Assembly (NCBI RefSeq): GCF_008806385.1
Contig: NZ_VZZK01000002.1
Location: forward strand, 248,001 to 312,000
Direction: 5' to 3'
Length of the DNA: 64,000 bases
Source: Methylobacterium soli
GTDB taxonomy: Bacteria; Pseudomonadota; Alphaproteobacteria; Rhizobiales; Beijerinckiaceae
Below, one piece after another: positions 52,086 through 63,946 of this stretch; position 1 is the stretch's first letter, and the number at the start of each line of letters is the position of its first letter. The notes under the pieces are model-generated. The model worked only from the letters and a program-made list of their open reading frames with translations. It had not been told where the DNA came from and made no database searches. A program made the translations under genes and the position numbers.

Positions 52086-52135
52086 GGCGCCTCGCCCGCG
52101 CCGAAAGTTCCGCCGGGGATCGCGGGGCGGGCCCG

Positions 52136-52162
52136 GGCCGCGCGAGCGTTGCGCTCGCGGCC
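52136..52162 (+). terminator. Hairpin after ndh
   Basis: GGCCG with CGAGCG (52136-52148, two bulged bases) pairs with CGCTCGCGGCC (52152-52162) around a TTG loop. It lies 50 bases after the ndh stop. Confidence 0.45.
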
Positions 52163-52181
52163 GAACTTTGCTCCTGTCCCC

Positions 52182-52212
52182 CCCGAGGGCCCCGGCAGAC
52201 GGGCCCCTCGGG
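52182..52212 (+). promoter_or_regulatory. Hairpin touching the ribosome site of the EthD-like gene
   Basis: CCCGAGGGCCC (52182-52192) pairs with GGGCCCCTCGGG (52201-52212, one bulge). The last two G of the right arm are also the first two of GGAGGAC (52211 on), the Shine-Dalgarno site of the gene starting at 52224. The hairpin could limit translation. Confidence 0.45.
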
Positions 52213-52223
52213 AGGACAAGCGA

Positions 52224-52535
52224 ATGATCCTGGTCAGCGTGATGTATCCGGGCGGGGCCGGCACGAAGTTCGACATGGGCTACTATCTCGGCCACCACAT
52301 GCCGCTGGTGCGCGAGCGCTGGACGCCGATCGGCCTGCACGAGGCGAAGGTCGTGCGCGGCGTCGGCACGCCGGATGGCGGCCCGGCACCCTTCCAGGTG
52401 ATGGCGCTCCTGCGCTTCGAATCCGCCGAGGCCTTCCAGAACGCCGCCGCGACCCACGGCCAGGAGATCTTCGGCGACATCCCGAAATTCACGGACGTGC
52501 AGCCGATCGTGCAGATCAACGAGTTCCCGGAATAG
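52224..52535 (+). CDS. EthD-like dimeric alpha/beta-barrel protein
   Basis: The 103-aa protein fits the EthD family: MILVSVMYPGGAGTKFDMGYYLGHHMPLVRERW at the start, then FQVMALLRFESAEAFQNAAATHGQEIFGDIPKFTDVQPIVQINEF. Members are small barrels that take part in ether and quinone breakdown; no catalytic residue is assigned. ATG 52224 has GGAGGAC seven bases before it. The next small gene begins 10 bases on, so they share a transcript. Confidence 0.88.
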   Translation: MILVSVMYPGGAGTKFDMGYYLGHHMPLVRERWTPIGLHEAKVVRGVGTPDGGPAPFQVMALLRFESAEAFQNAAATHGQEIFGDIPKFTDVQPIVQINEFPE

Positions 52536-52545
52536 ACGCCCATCC

Positions 52546-52851
52546 ATGATCGACATCATCAAGGCCCTGCAGGCGCGCAACCCCGCGCTCGGCACCTACA
52601 TCCTCGTGCTGCGCCCGGATTCCCGGGCGCTCGCCGAGCCCGACCGGCTGACGCTGGAGGCCGAGACCTGGATGGGCCTGCGCACGCCGGGGGCCCGGCT
52701 CTCCCGCGAGACGGTGCTGCTCGCCCCCTATCCGGGCGCGCCGCCGACCGAGCGGACCGTGACGGTCCTGGCCTTCACGGAGGCGCAGCACCTCGCCGCC
52801 TTCGCCACCGCCTGGACGGCCGACCCGGAGCCGGACGAGGAACCCGCCTGA
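52546..52851 (+). CDS. Hypothetical protein, 101 aa
   Basis: I do not recognise the family. The product is mixed alpha/beta (DIIKALQARNPALGTYILVLRPDSRAL, later TVLAFTEAQHLAAFATAW), soluble and acidic at the end. It follows the EthD-like gene by 10 bases and converges on the hybrid kinase. A coupled role with the EthD-like protein is likely. Confidence 0.6.
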   Translation: MIDIIKALQARNPALGTYILVLRPDSRALAEPDRLTLEAETWMGLRTPGARLSRETVLLAPYPGAPPTERTVTVLAFTEAQHLAAFATAWTADPEPDEEPA

Positions 52852-52909
52852 GCGGGCGGCGCCGCGCCTGAGGCGAGGCGGATAGGCCTCCCGTGCCCCC
52901 GCCCCGGCT

Positions 52910-56188
<3,279 letters not shown>

Positions 56189-56267
56189 CGTGCTCGATCT
56201 CCGCTCTTCAGACCGCCGGCCGCGCCGGCGCCGCGGACCGGTTTCAGCGCTTCTTGCGGCGAAGCGG

Positions 56268-56283
56268 CTAAGCTCTCCTTAAC
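56268..56283. promoter_or_regulatory. CtrA-like box between the hybrid kinase and the O-antigen ligase genes
   Basis: CTAA (56268-56271), 7 bases, TTAAC (56279-56283) matches TTAA-N7-TTAAC with one mismatch. It lies 80 bases before the hybrid kinase start and just after the ligase gene's stop. CtrA is the cell-cycle regulator of alphaproteobacteria. Confidence 0.35.
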
Positions 56284-56305
56284 ATCAAATCGCTGCGGTG
56301 CGGCA

Positions 56306-57679
56306 TCACGCCTCGGAGACGGGACGGCCTCCCGCCGCGCACCAGCGCAGGCGCGCGGCCTCGAGCGCCCAGACCATGCCGAGCATCATGTAGACGTGGC
56401 GCCACTTCTCGATGTCGATCTGCAGGGCCTGGAGGAAGAACATCAGCAGCGCCGGCCAGACGATCTGGGCATGCGCCCGGTAGGGCGAGGGACGCGCGAG
56501 GAGCCGGAAGCCGACGAAGCCCGTGGCCAGCACGATTCCGATGAAGACCGCCCCGCCGAGCCAGCCGCCATTGGCGAAGCTGCCGATGTAGGAATTGTGC
56601 GGCTCGAGCCCGAAGATCAGGCGCCAATGCATCGGGCCCATGCCGAAGGGCAGCGACGGCAGCATGCCGATGCCCCGGATCTGGTTGCCGAAGCGGCCGG
56701 TCTCGCCCTCGTCGTAATCCTGCGTGACCGCCGCGCGGGTCTCGAACATCTTGGCGACGTGATCGACCGAGAGCAGCCCCACGATGGCGACCACCCCGAG
56801 ACCGAGGGTGACGAGGGTGAGGAGCACGATGCGGCGGCGCAGGCGCGCTGAGGGCGTCGCCGCATAGACCGACACCACCATGACGAGCACCGCCACCACG
56901 GTCCCGCCCCAGGAGCCGCGGGAGAAGGACAGGAAGATGCCGGCCAGGATCACCAGGAGGCCCGCGAGGGCCAGGAGCGGCCGGCGCGCCGTGCCGCTCA
57001 GGAGACCGTGCATCAGGTAGAGGGCGCCCAGCGTCAGGAACGAGCCGAACACGTTCGGGTCCTGGAAGGTGCCGGACGCCCGGCCGTACTTGTAGAACAG
57101 GTCCTCGATGCCGATCAGGTCGAGATAGCCGACGATGCCGAGCCCGGCCGAGAAGACGCAGCTCGCCGTGTAGGCCCGTAGCGCCAGCTCCATCCGGCCC
57201 TGCGTCTCGTCCGAGAACAGCATGGCGAAGAACAGGCATGTCAACGCCAGGTAGATCAGCTGGATCGTCCAGGTGAGCGGGAAGGCCTCGTCGAGATAGG
57301 GGATCAGCGCCATCACGATGGCGGCGAGATAGAGGATGAGGAGCCCCATCAGTGGCAGCACGCCCCGATGCAGGCGGATGCCGAGGGCGGCCCACAACGC
57401 CATCGTGGGCAGCGCGATGAGGTCGTAGGGGGAAGTGTCCGAGAAGGCGAAGCAGGCGAAGAAGATGAAGGCCGCCAGCATCCCGCGCGCGAGGCCCCGC
57501 ACGACGCGCAGGACCGGGATCGCGGCCCAAGCACCCGCGAGAGAGGCACCCGCGAGAGAGGCACCCGCGAGAGAGGCCCCCGCGAGAGAGGCCCCCGCGA
57601 GAGAGGCCCCCGCGAGAGAGGCACCCGCGAGGGCTATCTCCGGGGCGGGCGCGCCGGACGGGGCGGTGGTGGACGCCAT
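56306..57679 (-). CDS. O-antigen ligase/polymerase family membrane protein with ASLAG repeats
   Basis: The protein of 457 aa has about ten to twelve membrane helices and a periplasmic loop with FGNQIRGIG and EPHNSYIGSFANGGWLG, the pattern of O-antigen ligase (Wzy_C/WaaL) proteins. It would join or polymerise surface glycan chains. The N-terminus carries seven tandem ASLAG-type pentapeptides before the first helix. ATG 57679 is chosen over GTG 57685. No other glycan genes surround it. It may share a promoter region with the downstream hybrid kinase. Confidence 0.85.
   Translation of the reverse strand: MASTTAPSGAPAPEIALAGASLAGASLAGASLAGASLAGASLAGASLAGAWAAIPVLRVVRGLARGMLAAFIFFACFAFSDTSPYDLIALPTMALWAALGIRLHRGVLPLMGLLILYLAAIVMALIPYLDEAFPLTWTIQLIYLALTCLFFAMLFSDETQGRMELALRAYTASCVFSAGLGIVGYLDLIGIEDLFYKYGRASGTFQDPNVFGSFLTLGALYLMHGLLSGTARRPLLALAGLLVILAGIFLSFSRGSWGGTVVAVLVMVVSVYAATPSARLRRRIVLLTLVTLGLGVVAIVGLLSVDHVAKMFETRAAVTQDYDEGETGRFGNQIRGIGMLPSLPFGMGPMHWRLIFGLEPHNSYIGSFANGGWLGGAVFIGIVLATGFVGFRLLARPSPYRAHAQIVWPALLMFFLQALQIDIEKWRHVYMMLGMVWALEAARLRWCAAGGRPVSEA
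57531..57635. repeat. Coding 15-bp tandem repeat in the O-antigen ligase-type gene
   Basis: Seven 15-base units (GCACCCGCGAGAGAG or GCCCCCGCGAGAGAG) encode ASLAG on the minus strand. Two sequence types alternate in blocks (three, three, one), as expected from copying within the array. Confidence 0.85.
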
Positions 57680-57829
57680 GGTCACGCAACTCCACGAGCC
57701 CGGTACGCCGGCCCGCTCGATGCGCGTGAGATTGCCTCGGATTGATTGAGATTTCGCTGCGGGCGCTCAGGGCCCGCGTCGGGCGACCGCGCCCCCTCGG
57801 CCCGTGCGGGCGGGGGGCACGGTCGCGCT

Positions 57830-58855
57830 TCAGGCCTTGCAGGCCAGGAACGCGCTGCGGATCGCCTCCGCGTCGAGGTTGCGGCCGATGAAGACGACGC
57901 GGGAGACGCGCTTCTCATCGGCGCCCCATTCGCCCTGGAGATCGCCGTCGAGGATCATGTGGACGCCCTGGAAGACGAAGCGCTTGGGCTCGTCCGGGAA
58001 GGCCACGATGCCCTTGCAGCGCAGGATGTCGGGACCCTGGACCTGGGTCAGGTTCGAGATCCAGGGCATGAAGGCCTCTGGGTCGACCGGCCCGTCGAGG
58101 CTCGCCGAGACCGATTGCATGTCGGGGTCGTGGTGATGGTGGTGGCCCTCCTCCAGAAAATCGGGCTCCACGTCGAGGATGCGGCCGAGGTCGAAGGCGT
58201 TGCGCTCCAGCACCGCCTCGAGCGGGACGGCGCAGTTCTGGGTGCGATGCAACTTGGCGTAGGGGTTGATGCCCCGGATCTCGGCCTCGACCCGGTCGAG
58301 GTCGGCAGGCGCCACGAGGTCGGACTTGTTGAGCAGGATCACGTCCGCGAAGGCGATCTGGTTCTTGGCCTCGGGGGCGTCCTTGAGCCGGTCGGAGAGC
58401 CACTTGGCGTCCGCCACCGTCACCACCGCGTCGAGGCGGGCGGCATCGCCCACGTCCTGGTCGACGAAGAAGGTCTGGGCGACGGGGGCCGGGTCGGCGA
58501 GGCCCGTGGTCTCGACGATGATCGCGTCGAACTTGCCGCGCCGCTTCACGAGGCCGTCCATGATGCGGATCAGGTCGCCGCGCACGGTGCAGCAGACGCA
58601 GCCGTTGTTCATCTCGAACACTTCCTCGTCGGCGCCCACCACGAGGTCGTTGTCGATGCCGATCTCGCCGAACTCGTTGACGATCACCGCGTATCGCTTG
58701 CCGTGGTTCTCGGTGAGGATCCGGTTGAGGAGCGTCGTCTTGCCGGCCCCGAGATAGCCGGTCAGGACGGTGACGGGGATCTTGGCGTCGGACATGGCGC
58801 CTTCGGACGTGGCAGCTTCGGACATGGCAGCTTCGGACATGGCAGCTTCGGACAT
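57830..58855 (-). CDS. COG0523 family GTPase (zinc/cobalt metallochaperone, CobW-like)
   Basis: The 341-aa G3E GTPase has Walker [16 protein letters not shown], switch NEFGEIGID, metal motif [11 protein letters not shown] (CxCC), [12 protein letters not shown], and a His-rich loop [11 protein letters not shown] before the CobW C-terminal domain. Such proteins deliver Zn or Co to target enzymes. A promoter at 58889-58918 and GAAGGG before ATG 58855 define the start; the first 25 residues are MSEAA repeats. It is divergent from an HME-RND efflux operon, so both may answer to the same metal. Confidence 0.9.
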   Translation of the reverse strand: MSEAAMSEAAMSEAATSEGAMSDAKIPVTVLTGYLGAGKTTLLNRILTENHGKRYAVIVNEFGEIGIDNDLVVGADEEVFEMNNGCVCCTVRGDLIRIMDGLVKRRGKFDAIIVETTGLADPAPVAQTFFVDQDVGDAARLDAVVTVADAKWLSDRLKDAPEAKNQIAFADVILLNKSDLVAPADLDRVEAEIRGINPYAKLHRTQNCAVPLEAVLERNAFDLGRILDVEPDFLEEGHHHHHDPDMQSVSASLDGPVDPEAFMPWISNLTQVQGPDILRCKGIVAFPDEPKRFVFQGVHMILDGDLQGEWGADEKRVSRVVFIGRNLDAEAIRSAFLACKA

Positions 58856-58860
58856 GGCGG
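58786..58860. repeat. 15-bp tandem repeat covering the COG0523 start
   Basis: Five units of about CTTCGGACATGGCAG place in-frame ATG codons at 58855, 58840, 58825 and 58795 on the minus strand. Four alternative starts exist, each giving the same protein with a shorter head. One copy reads ACG instead of ATG. Confidence 0.85.
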
Positions 58861-58888
58861 CCCTTCGGTACGGGTGCGGCAGGCGGAC

Positions 58889-58918
58889 CATATAGGTCGG
58901 GTTGTTATATTGTGTCAT
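58889..58918 (-). promoter_or_regulatory. Promoter of the COG0523 gene
   Basis: On the minus strand ATGACA (58918-58913), 18 bases, TATATG (58894-58889) form a vegetative promoter that places +1 near 58882, 27 bases before ATG 58855. The AT-rich patch also contains TTGTTATA (58902-58909), half of an alphaproteobacterial Zur box. Confidence 0.5.
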
Positions 58919-58920
58919 CC

Positions 58921-59358
58921 GGCCGGGATGAAAGGCGCAACGCCGGCCGGCCGACCGCGACGGGACTGCCCTATGCCGCCGGCTTTGTGCCGCCGGCGCG
59001 CCTTCACACAACTGGCACATGGGCCGCTTATGGGTCCGCCATGGCCGGCCGGTTCCGAGTTGATCAATCTTTGATTGCACTTAGACAGGTCGGCCATCGT
59101 CGGTTGGTGCTGCGGCGCGGCAACGCGGGACCGCGAAATCCGGCCGGGCCCAGCCTCGGCTTGACGATGGGCCGGGGGCGGGACCATGCAGGCTGGATCG
59201 CCCCCGCGGACGCCGCCGACATCACGGTCGAGCGAGGTCGGATCGGCCGCCATCAAAAAGCACCATGCACCGGTTCGGTGCTGCCCGACGATCAGGCCCA
59301 CCCGCTCGATTCGTGACCCCTGCCCGGCGCCCGGCGCCGGCCGAAGATCAAAGCCCCG
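58921..59358. other. Divergent intergenic region before the HME-RND genes
   Basis: No gene is seen. It contains an AT-rich patch near 59058-59086 and a GCCGGC dyad near 58978-59000. It must hold the control sites of the efflux operon to the right. No clear operator could be singled out. Confidence 0.45.
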
Positions 59359-60696
59359 ATGGACGCTCGCAATCCCCTCGACCCCACGTTGAGCGCCCCC
59401 GAGGCGAGCCGCCGGCGCGGGCGCCGCGCCGGCCTGCTGCCGGTCGCCCTCACGCTCTTTCTGGTGATCGCCGGGGTCGCGGCGGTCGCGGTCTATCCCG
59501 AGCCGGTGCGCCGGTTCGCCGAGCAGGCCATCGCGTATGGGCGCGGGCTGGTGCCGGGCGACGGCGCGGACGACGCGGTGGCGGAGACCGCCCGCGGCGA
59601 AACCCGCGAGCGGGTGTTCCGCCCGACGAAGGAGCAGCGCGCCGCCTTCGCGATCCGCCCCGTCGCCACGATGGTGTTCCGCCCCGAGGGCTCGGCCGAG
59701 GGGCGCATCGCCCTCAACGACGACGACAACGTGCCGGTGGTCTCGCCCTATTCCGGGCGCGTCACCAAGGTGTTGGCGCGGGCGGGCGACGACGTGAAGG
59801 CCGGCGACGTGCTGCTGACGCTGGAGGCAAGCGACATGGTCCAGGCCCAGAGCGACTACCAGAGCGCCCTCAACACCATCGCCAAGGCCACCGCCCTGCT
59901 GAAGCTCGACCAGACCATCGCGGCCCGCCAGCAGGAGCTGTTCGCCGCCAAGGCCGTGGCGCTGAAGGATTACCAATCCGCCCAGAACGACGTCATCGCG
60001 GCGCAGAGCGACCTGCGGACCGCCGAGGCCAACCTCCAGGCGGTGAGGAACCGCCTGCGCCTCCTCGGCAAGACCGATGCGGAGATCGCGGCCTTCGAGA
60101 AGAGCGGCACGCTGAGCCCCGAGACGGAGATCCGCGCGCCCATCGCCGGCACCATCGTCCAGCGCAAGGTCGGCCTCGGCCAGTATCTCACCACGTCGAG
60201 CGACCCGGCCTTCGTCATCGGCGATCTCTCCACCGTCTGGCTCATCGCCAACGTGCGCGAGAGCGAGATCCCGAAGATCCGCCTCGGCCAGGAAGTCGAG
60301 GCCAGGGTCGCGGGCTTCGGCAGCCGGGTGTTTCGCGCCAAGGTCAATTACATGGCCGCGAGCCTCGATCCGGCGACGCGCCGCCTCGCGGTGCGCAGCG
60401 AGGTCGAGAACCCGGACCGGGCCCTCAAGCCCGAGATGTTCGCGAATTTCACGATCATCACCGGGCAGGACCAGCCCTCGCCCAGCGTGCCGCTGGCCGC
60501 CGTCGTCTACGAGGGAAGCAACGCCCATGTCTGGGTGTCGCGCCCCGACGGCGCCGTCGCGGCCCGCACGGTCAAGCTCGGTCTGATCAACGGCGACAAC
60601 GCCCAGGTGGTCACGGGCCTGAGCCCCCAGGACGAGGTCGTCACCCGCGGCGCGCTCTTCATCGACCGTGCCGCGAGCGGCGACAAGGCCTCGTGA
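59359..60696 (+). CDS. Periplasmic adaptor subunit of the second efflux RND system
   Basis: The 445-aa membrane fusion protein has an N-terminal helix (about residues 25-45), then the barrel-sandwich start (NDDDNVPVVSPYSGRVTKVLARAGDDVKAGDVLLTLE), a long alpha-hairpin (MVQAQSDYQSALNTIAKA to LRLLGKTDAEI), and the second half IRAPIAGTIVQRKVGLGQYLTTSSDPAFVIGDLSTVWLIANV. It matches CusB/CzcB-type adaptors. It is coupled with the pump gene 13 bases on. It has no His-rich head, unlike the czcB at 27-28.6 kb. Confidence 0.9.
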   Translation: MDARNPLDPTLSAPEASRRRGRRAGLLPVALTLFLVIAGVAAVAVYPEPVRRFAEQAIAYGRGLVPGDGADDAVAETARGETRERVFRPTKEQRAAFAIRPVATMVFRPEGSAEGRIALNDDDNVPVVSPYSGRVTKVLARAGDDVKAGDVLLTLEASDMVQAQSDYQSALNTIAKATALLKLDQTIAARQQELFAAKAVALKDYQSAQNDVIAAQSDLRTAEANLQAVRNRLRLLGKTDAEIAAFEKSGTLSPETEIRAPIAGTIVQRKVGLGQYLTTSSDPAFVIGDLSTVWLIANVRESEIPKIRLGQEVEARVAGFGSRVFRAKVNYMAASLDPATRRLAVRSEVENPDRALKPEMFANFTIITGQDQPSPSVPLAAVVYEGSNAHVWVSRPDGAVAARTVKLGLINGDNAQVVTGLSPQDEVVTRGALFIDRAASGDKAS

Positions 60697-60709
60697 CGGG
60701 ACGCCCGCG

Positions 60710-63700
60710 ATGAACGCCCTGATCGTCTTCTCGCTGCGCCAGCGCGTGCTGGTGTTCCTGATGTTCGTGGTGATGCTGGCGCTCGGCTATGCCAGCTACA
60801 CGCAGCTCAACATCGAGGCCTATCCCGATCCCGTCCCGCCGCTGGTCGACGTGATCACGCAGAATCCGGGGCAATCGGCCGAGGAGATCGAGCGCTACAT
60901 CACGATCCCGCTGGAGGTGGCGCTTGCCGGCATCCCGAACGCCACGGTGGTGCGCACCATCTCGCTGTTCGGCCTCTCCGACGTGAAGGTGCAATTCAAC
61001 TACGTCTACACGTACCAGGAGGCGCTGCAGCGGGTGCTGAACCGGCTCTCGCAGCTGCCGCCCCTGCCGAACGGCGCCACGCCGCAGATCTCGCCGACGA
61101 GCCCGGTGGGCGAGATCATGCGCTACAAGCTCGTCGGCCCGAAGGGCTTCTCGTCCGCCGACATGAAGACCCTGCAGGATTGGGTGCTGCAGCGCCGCTT
61201 CAAGGCGATCCCCGGCGTCGTCGACGTCACGGCCTTCGGCGGCAAGGCCAAGGAATACGAGATCGCGGTCGACCTGAACCGGCTCCAGGCGCAGGGGCTG
61301 ACCCTGGTCCAGCTCGTCAACGCCCTCAACAATTCGAGCATCAATGTCGGCGGCCAGACGCTCAATGTCGGCGAGCAATCGGCGGTGGTGCGCGGCGTCG
61401 GCCTGATCCGCGACATCGACGACATCAAGGACACGCTGCTCACGCAGGTGAACGGCACCCCGGTGCTGGTGCGGGACGTCGCCGATGTCCGCGTCTCGAA
61501 CGCGCCGCGCCTGGGCATCGTCGGGCACGACGATCAGAACGACATCGTCGAGGGCATCGTGCTGATGAGCCGCGGCGGCCAGAGCCTGCCGACCTTGCGC
61601 CGGGTCGAGGCCGAGATCGAGAAGATCAACAGCTCGAACATCCTGCCGCCCGACGTCCGGATCGAGCGCATCTACGACCGCTCGAACCTGATCCACACCA
61701 CCACCCACACGGTGATGCACAACCTCGTCTTCGGCGTGGTGCTGGTCTTCGTGGTGCAGTGGCTGTTCCTGGGGAGCCTGCGCAGCGCCATCATCGTGGC
61801 GGCCACGATCCCGTTCGCCCTCGGCTTCGCCATCCTGATCCTGGTGATGCGCGGCGATTCCGCGAACCTCCTGTCCCTCGGCGCCATCGATTTCGGGCTC
61901 ATCGTCGACGCCACCGTGATCATGGTCGAGAACGTGTTCCGCCACCTCGCCGAGCCCGAGCAAGCGGAGGGCGAGCCGGCGCCGGGCGGATTGACCGGCC
62001 GCCTCGGCACCATCGCGATCGCGGGCGCCGAGGTGAACCGGGCGATCTTCTTCTCGGCCACGATCATCATCGTGGGCTTCCTGCCGCTCTTCACCATGAC
62101 GGGCGTCGAGGGGCACATCTTCGGGCCGATGGCGAAGACCTACGCGTACGCGCTGCTCGGCGGCCTGCTCGCCACCTTCACGGTCTCGCCGGCCCTCTCG
62201 GCCCTGATCCTGCCCAAGCGCGTGGAGGAGCGCGACACCCTCATCGTCAAGCTCCTGCGCTTCGGGCACGTGCTGATCCTGCGCTTCGGCCTGCGCAACA
62301 AGCTGCTCTCCCTCGGCGTCACCCTGGCGATCCTGCTGGTCGCCGGCCTGGCGGCCCGCGGCCTCGGCCTCGAATTCCTGCCCAAGCTCGAGGAGGGCAA
62401 CCTCTACATCCGCGGCACCATGCCGGCCTCGATCTCGCTGGAGGCCGGCAACAGCTACGTGGAGCGCCTGCGCCGGATCGTCGGCGAGATCCCGGAGGTC
62501 GTGACCGTGATCTCGCACCAGGGCCGGCCGAGCGACGGCACCGACGCGACGGGATTCTTCAACGTCGAGATCCTGGCGCCGCTCAAGCCCTTCGACACCT
62601 GGACGAAGGGCCTCGACAAGGAAACCCTGATCCGCAACCTGTCGAAGCGCCTCGACGCCGAGTTCCCCGGCATCGAGTTCAACTTCTCCCAGTATATCGA
62701 GGACAACGTGCAGGAGGCGGCCTCGGGGGTGAAGGGCGAGAACTCGGTCAAGATCTACGGCAACGACCTGAACACCATCACGAAAACCGCCGAGGCGGTG
62801 AAGGCGGTCCTGGCCACCGTGCCGGGCATCACCGACCTGTCGGTCTTCACCTCCCTCGGGCAGCCGACGGTGCGGATCGACGTCGACCGGCGCAAGGCCG
62901 CCCGGTTCGGCCTCTCCATCGGGGACGTCAACACCACCCTGCAGGCGGCCATCGGCGGCCAGATCGCGGGCGACCTCTACGAGTACGGCTCGGACCGGCA
63001 CTTCCCCATGCGGGTGCGCCTCGCCCGCGAGTTCCGCCGCTCCCTGGAGACCATCCGCAACATCACGGTCGGGGCGACGAACCCGAATGGCGGCGTCGTG
63101 CAGGTGCCGCTCTCCGAGATCGCGACCGTCGAGCTCGTCTCCGGCGCGGCCTTCATCTACCGGGAGGACCAGGAGCGCTACATTCCGGTGAAGTTCTCGG
63201 TGCGCGGGCGCGACCTCGGCAGCACCGTCCTGGAGGCGCAACGCCGCGTCGCCGACTCGGTGCAGATGCCGGCGGGCTATCACTTCGAATGGGTCGGCCA
63301 GTTCACGAACCTGCAGGACGCGGTGCAGCGCCTGACCATCGTGGTCCCGATCACGCTGGCGCTGATCGCCCTCCTGCTGTTCATCAACTTCTCCTCCGTC
63401 ACCGACATGCTGCTCGGGCTCTCGGTGATTCCGATGGCGATGATCGGCGGGATCTTCGCGCTCGCCCTCACGGGGACGCCGTTCTCGATCTCGGCCGCGA
63501 TCGGCTTCATCGCGCTGTTCGGCATCTCCACCATGGAAGGCGTGATCCTGCTCGCCTATTACAACCAGCTCATCGACGAGGGCTGGAACCGGGGCGAGGC
63601 GGTGTGGCATGCCGCCAACGTGCGGATGCGGCCCGTGATGATGACCTGCGTCGCCGCCTGCGTCGGCCTGCTGCCGGCCGCGGTCTCCACCGGCATCGGC

Positions 63701-63856
63701 TCGCAGGTGCAGAAGCCCCTGGCGCTGGTGGTGGTGGGCGGCATCCTGCTCGCCCCCAACCTGATCCTCGTGGTGGTGCCGATCCTGATCTCGCTGTTCT
63801 CCCGGCGCCGGCCGAACCCCGAAGCGAGGCCGGTCCAGCACCGGGCGGCGGCCTGA
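60710..63856 (+). CDS. Heavy-metal-type efflux RND transporter (CzcA/CusA family)
   Basis: The 1048-aa pump has the RND repeats: first helix at about 10-30, PDPVPPLVDVITQNPG, a central bundle with DFGLIVDATVIMVEN (Asp, Asp, Glu of the HME relay with Ala-Thr instead of Gly-Ala), and the C-terminal bundle. The altered relay differs from the first CzcA in this window, suggesting another metal or organic substrate. It forms an operon with the adaptor 13 bases upstream. No outer-membrane partner is present. ATG 60710 is chosen though no strong ribosome site is seen. Confidence 0.92.
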   Translation: MNALIVFSLRQRVLVFLMFVVMLALGYASYTQLNIEAYPDPVPPLVDVITQNPGQSAEEIERYITIPLEVALAGIPNATVVRTISLFGLSDVKVQFNYVYTYQEALQRVLNRLSQLPPLPNGATPQISPTSPVGEIMRYKLVGPKGFSSADMKTLQDWVLQRRFKAIPGVVDVTAFGGKAKEYEIAVDLNRLQAQGLTLVQLVNALNNSSINVGGQTLNVGEQSAVVRGVGLIRDIDDIKDTLLTQVNGTPVLVRDVADVRVSNAPRLGIVGHDDQNDIVEGIVLMSRGGQSLPTLRRVEAEIEKINSSNILPPDVRIERIYDRSNLIHTTTHTVMHNLVFGVVLVFVVQWLFLGSLRSAIIVAATIPFALGFAILILVMRGDSANLLSLGAIDFGLIVDATVIMVENVFRHLAEPEQAEGEPAPGGLTGRLGTIAIAGAEVNRAIFFSATIIIVGFLPLFTMTGVEGHIFGPMAKTYAYALLGGLLATFTVSPALSALILPKRVEERDTLIVKLLRFGHVLILRFGLRNKLLSLGVTLAILLVAGLAARGLGLEFLPKLEEGNLYIRGTMPASISLEAGNSYVERLRRIVGEIPEVVTVISHQGRPSDGTDATGFFNVEILAPLKPFDTWTKGLDKETLIRNLSKRLDAEFPGIEFNFSQYIEDNVQEAASGVKGENSVKIYGNDLNTITKTAEAVKAVLATVPGITDLSVFTSLGQPTVRIDVDRRKAARFGLSIGDVNTTLQAAIGGQIAGDLYEYGSDRHFPMRVRLAREFRRSLETIRNITVGATNPNGGVVQVPLSEIATVELVSGAAFIYREDQERYIPVKFSVRGRDLGSTVLEAQRRVADSVQMPAGYHFEWVGQFTNLQDAVQRLTIVVPITLALIALLLFINFSSVTDMLLGLSVIPMAMIGGIFALALTGTPFSISAAIGFIALFGISTMEGVILLAYYNQLIDEGWNRGEAVWHAANVRMRPVMMTCVAACVGLLPAAVSTGIGSQVQKPLALVVVGGILLAPNLILVVVPILISLFSRRRPNPEARPVQHRAAA

Positions 63857-63915
63857 TGCCCGTGTTCCCGGAGCCACAGCCGCGCCCCGGCATCGCGCGG
63901 GCGCGACCTGCGGCG

Positions 63916-63946
63916 TTGACAGGAAACCGGCCGACCGCCCTGTACT
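63916..63946 (+). promoter_or_regulatory. Possible promoter at the right end of the window
   Basis: TTGACA (63916-63921) is followed after 19 bases by TGTACT (63941-63946). It reads rightwards out of the window. The spacer is longer than usual, so it is a weak call. Confidence 0.3.

Noticed and set aside
58902..58917. Zur box before the COG0523 gene
   Set aside because: Only the left half (TTGTTATA) fits; the right half is degenerate. It is mentioned with the promoter only.
60659..63877. Long antisense frame opposite the RND pump
   Set aside because: Composition is Asp/Arg/His-rich with no family resemblance; the plus-strand frame is a full RND protein.
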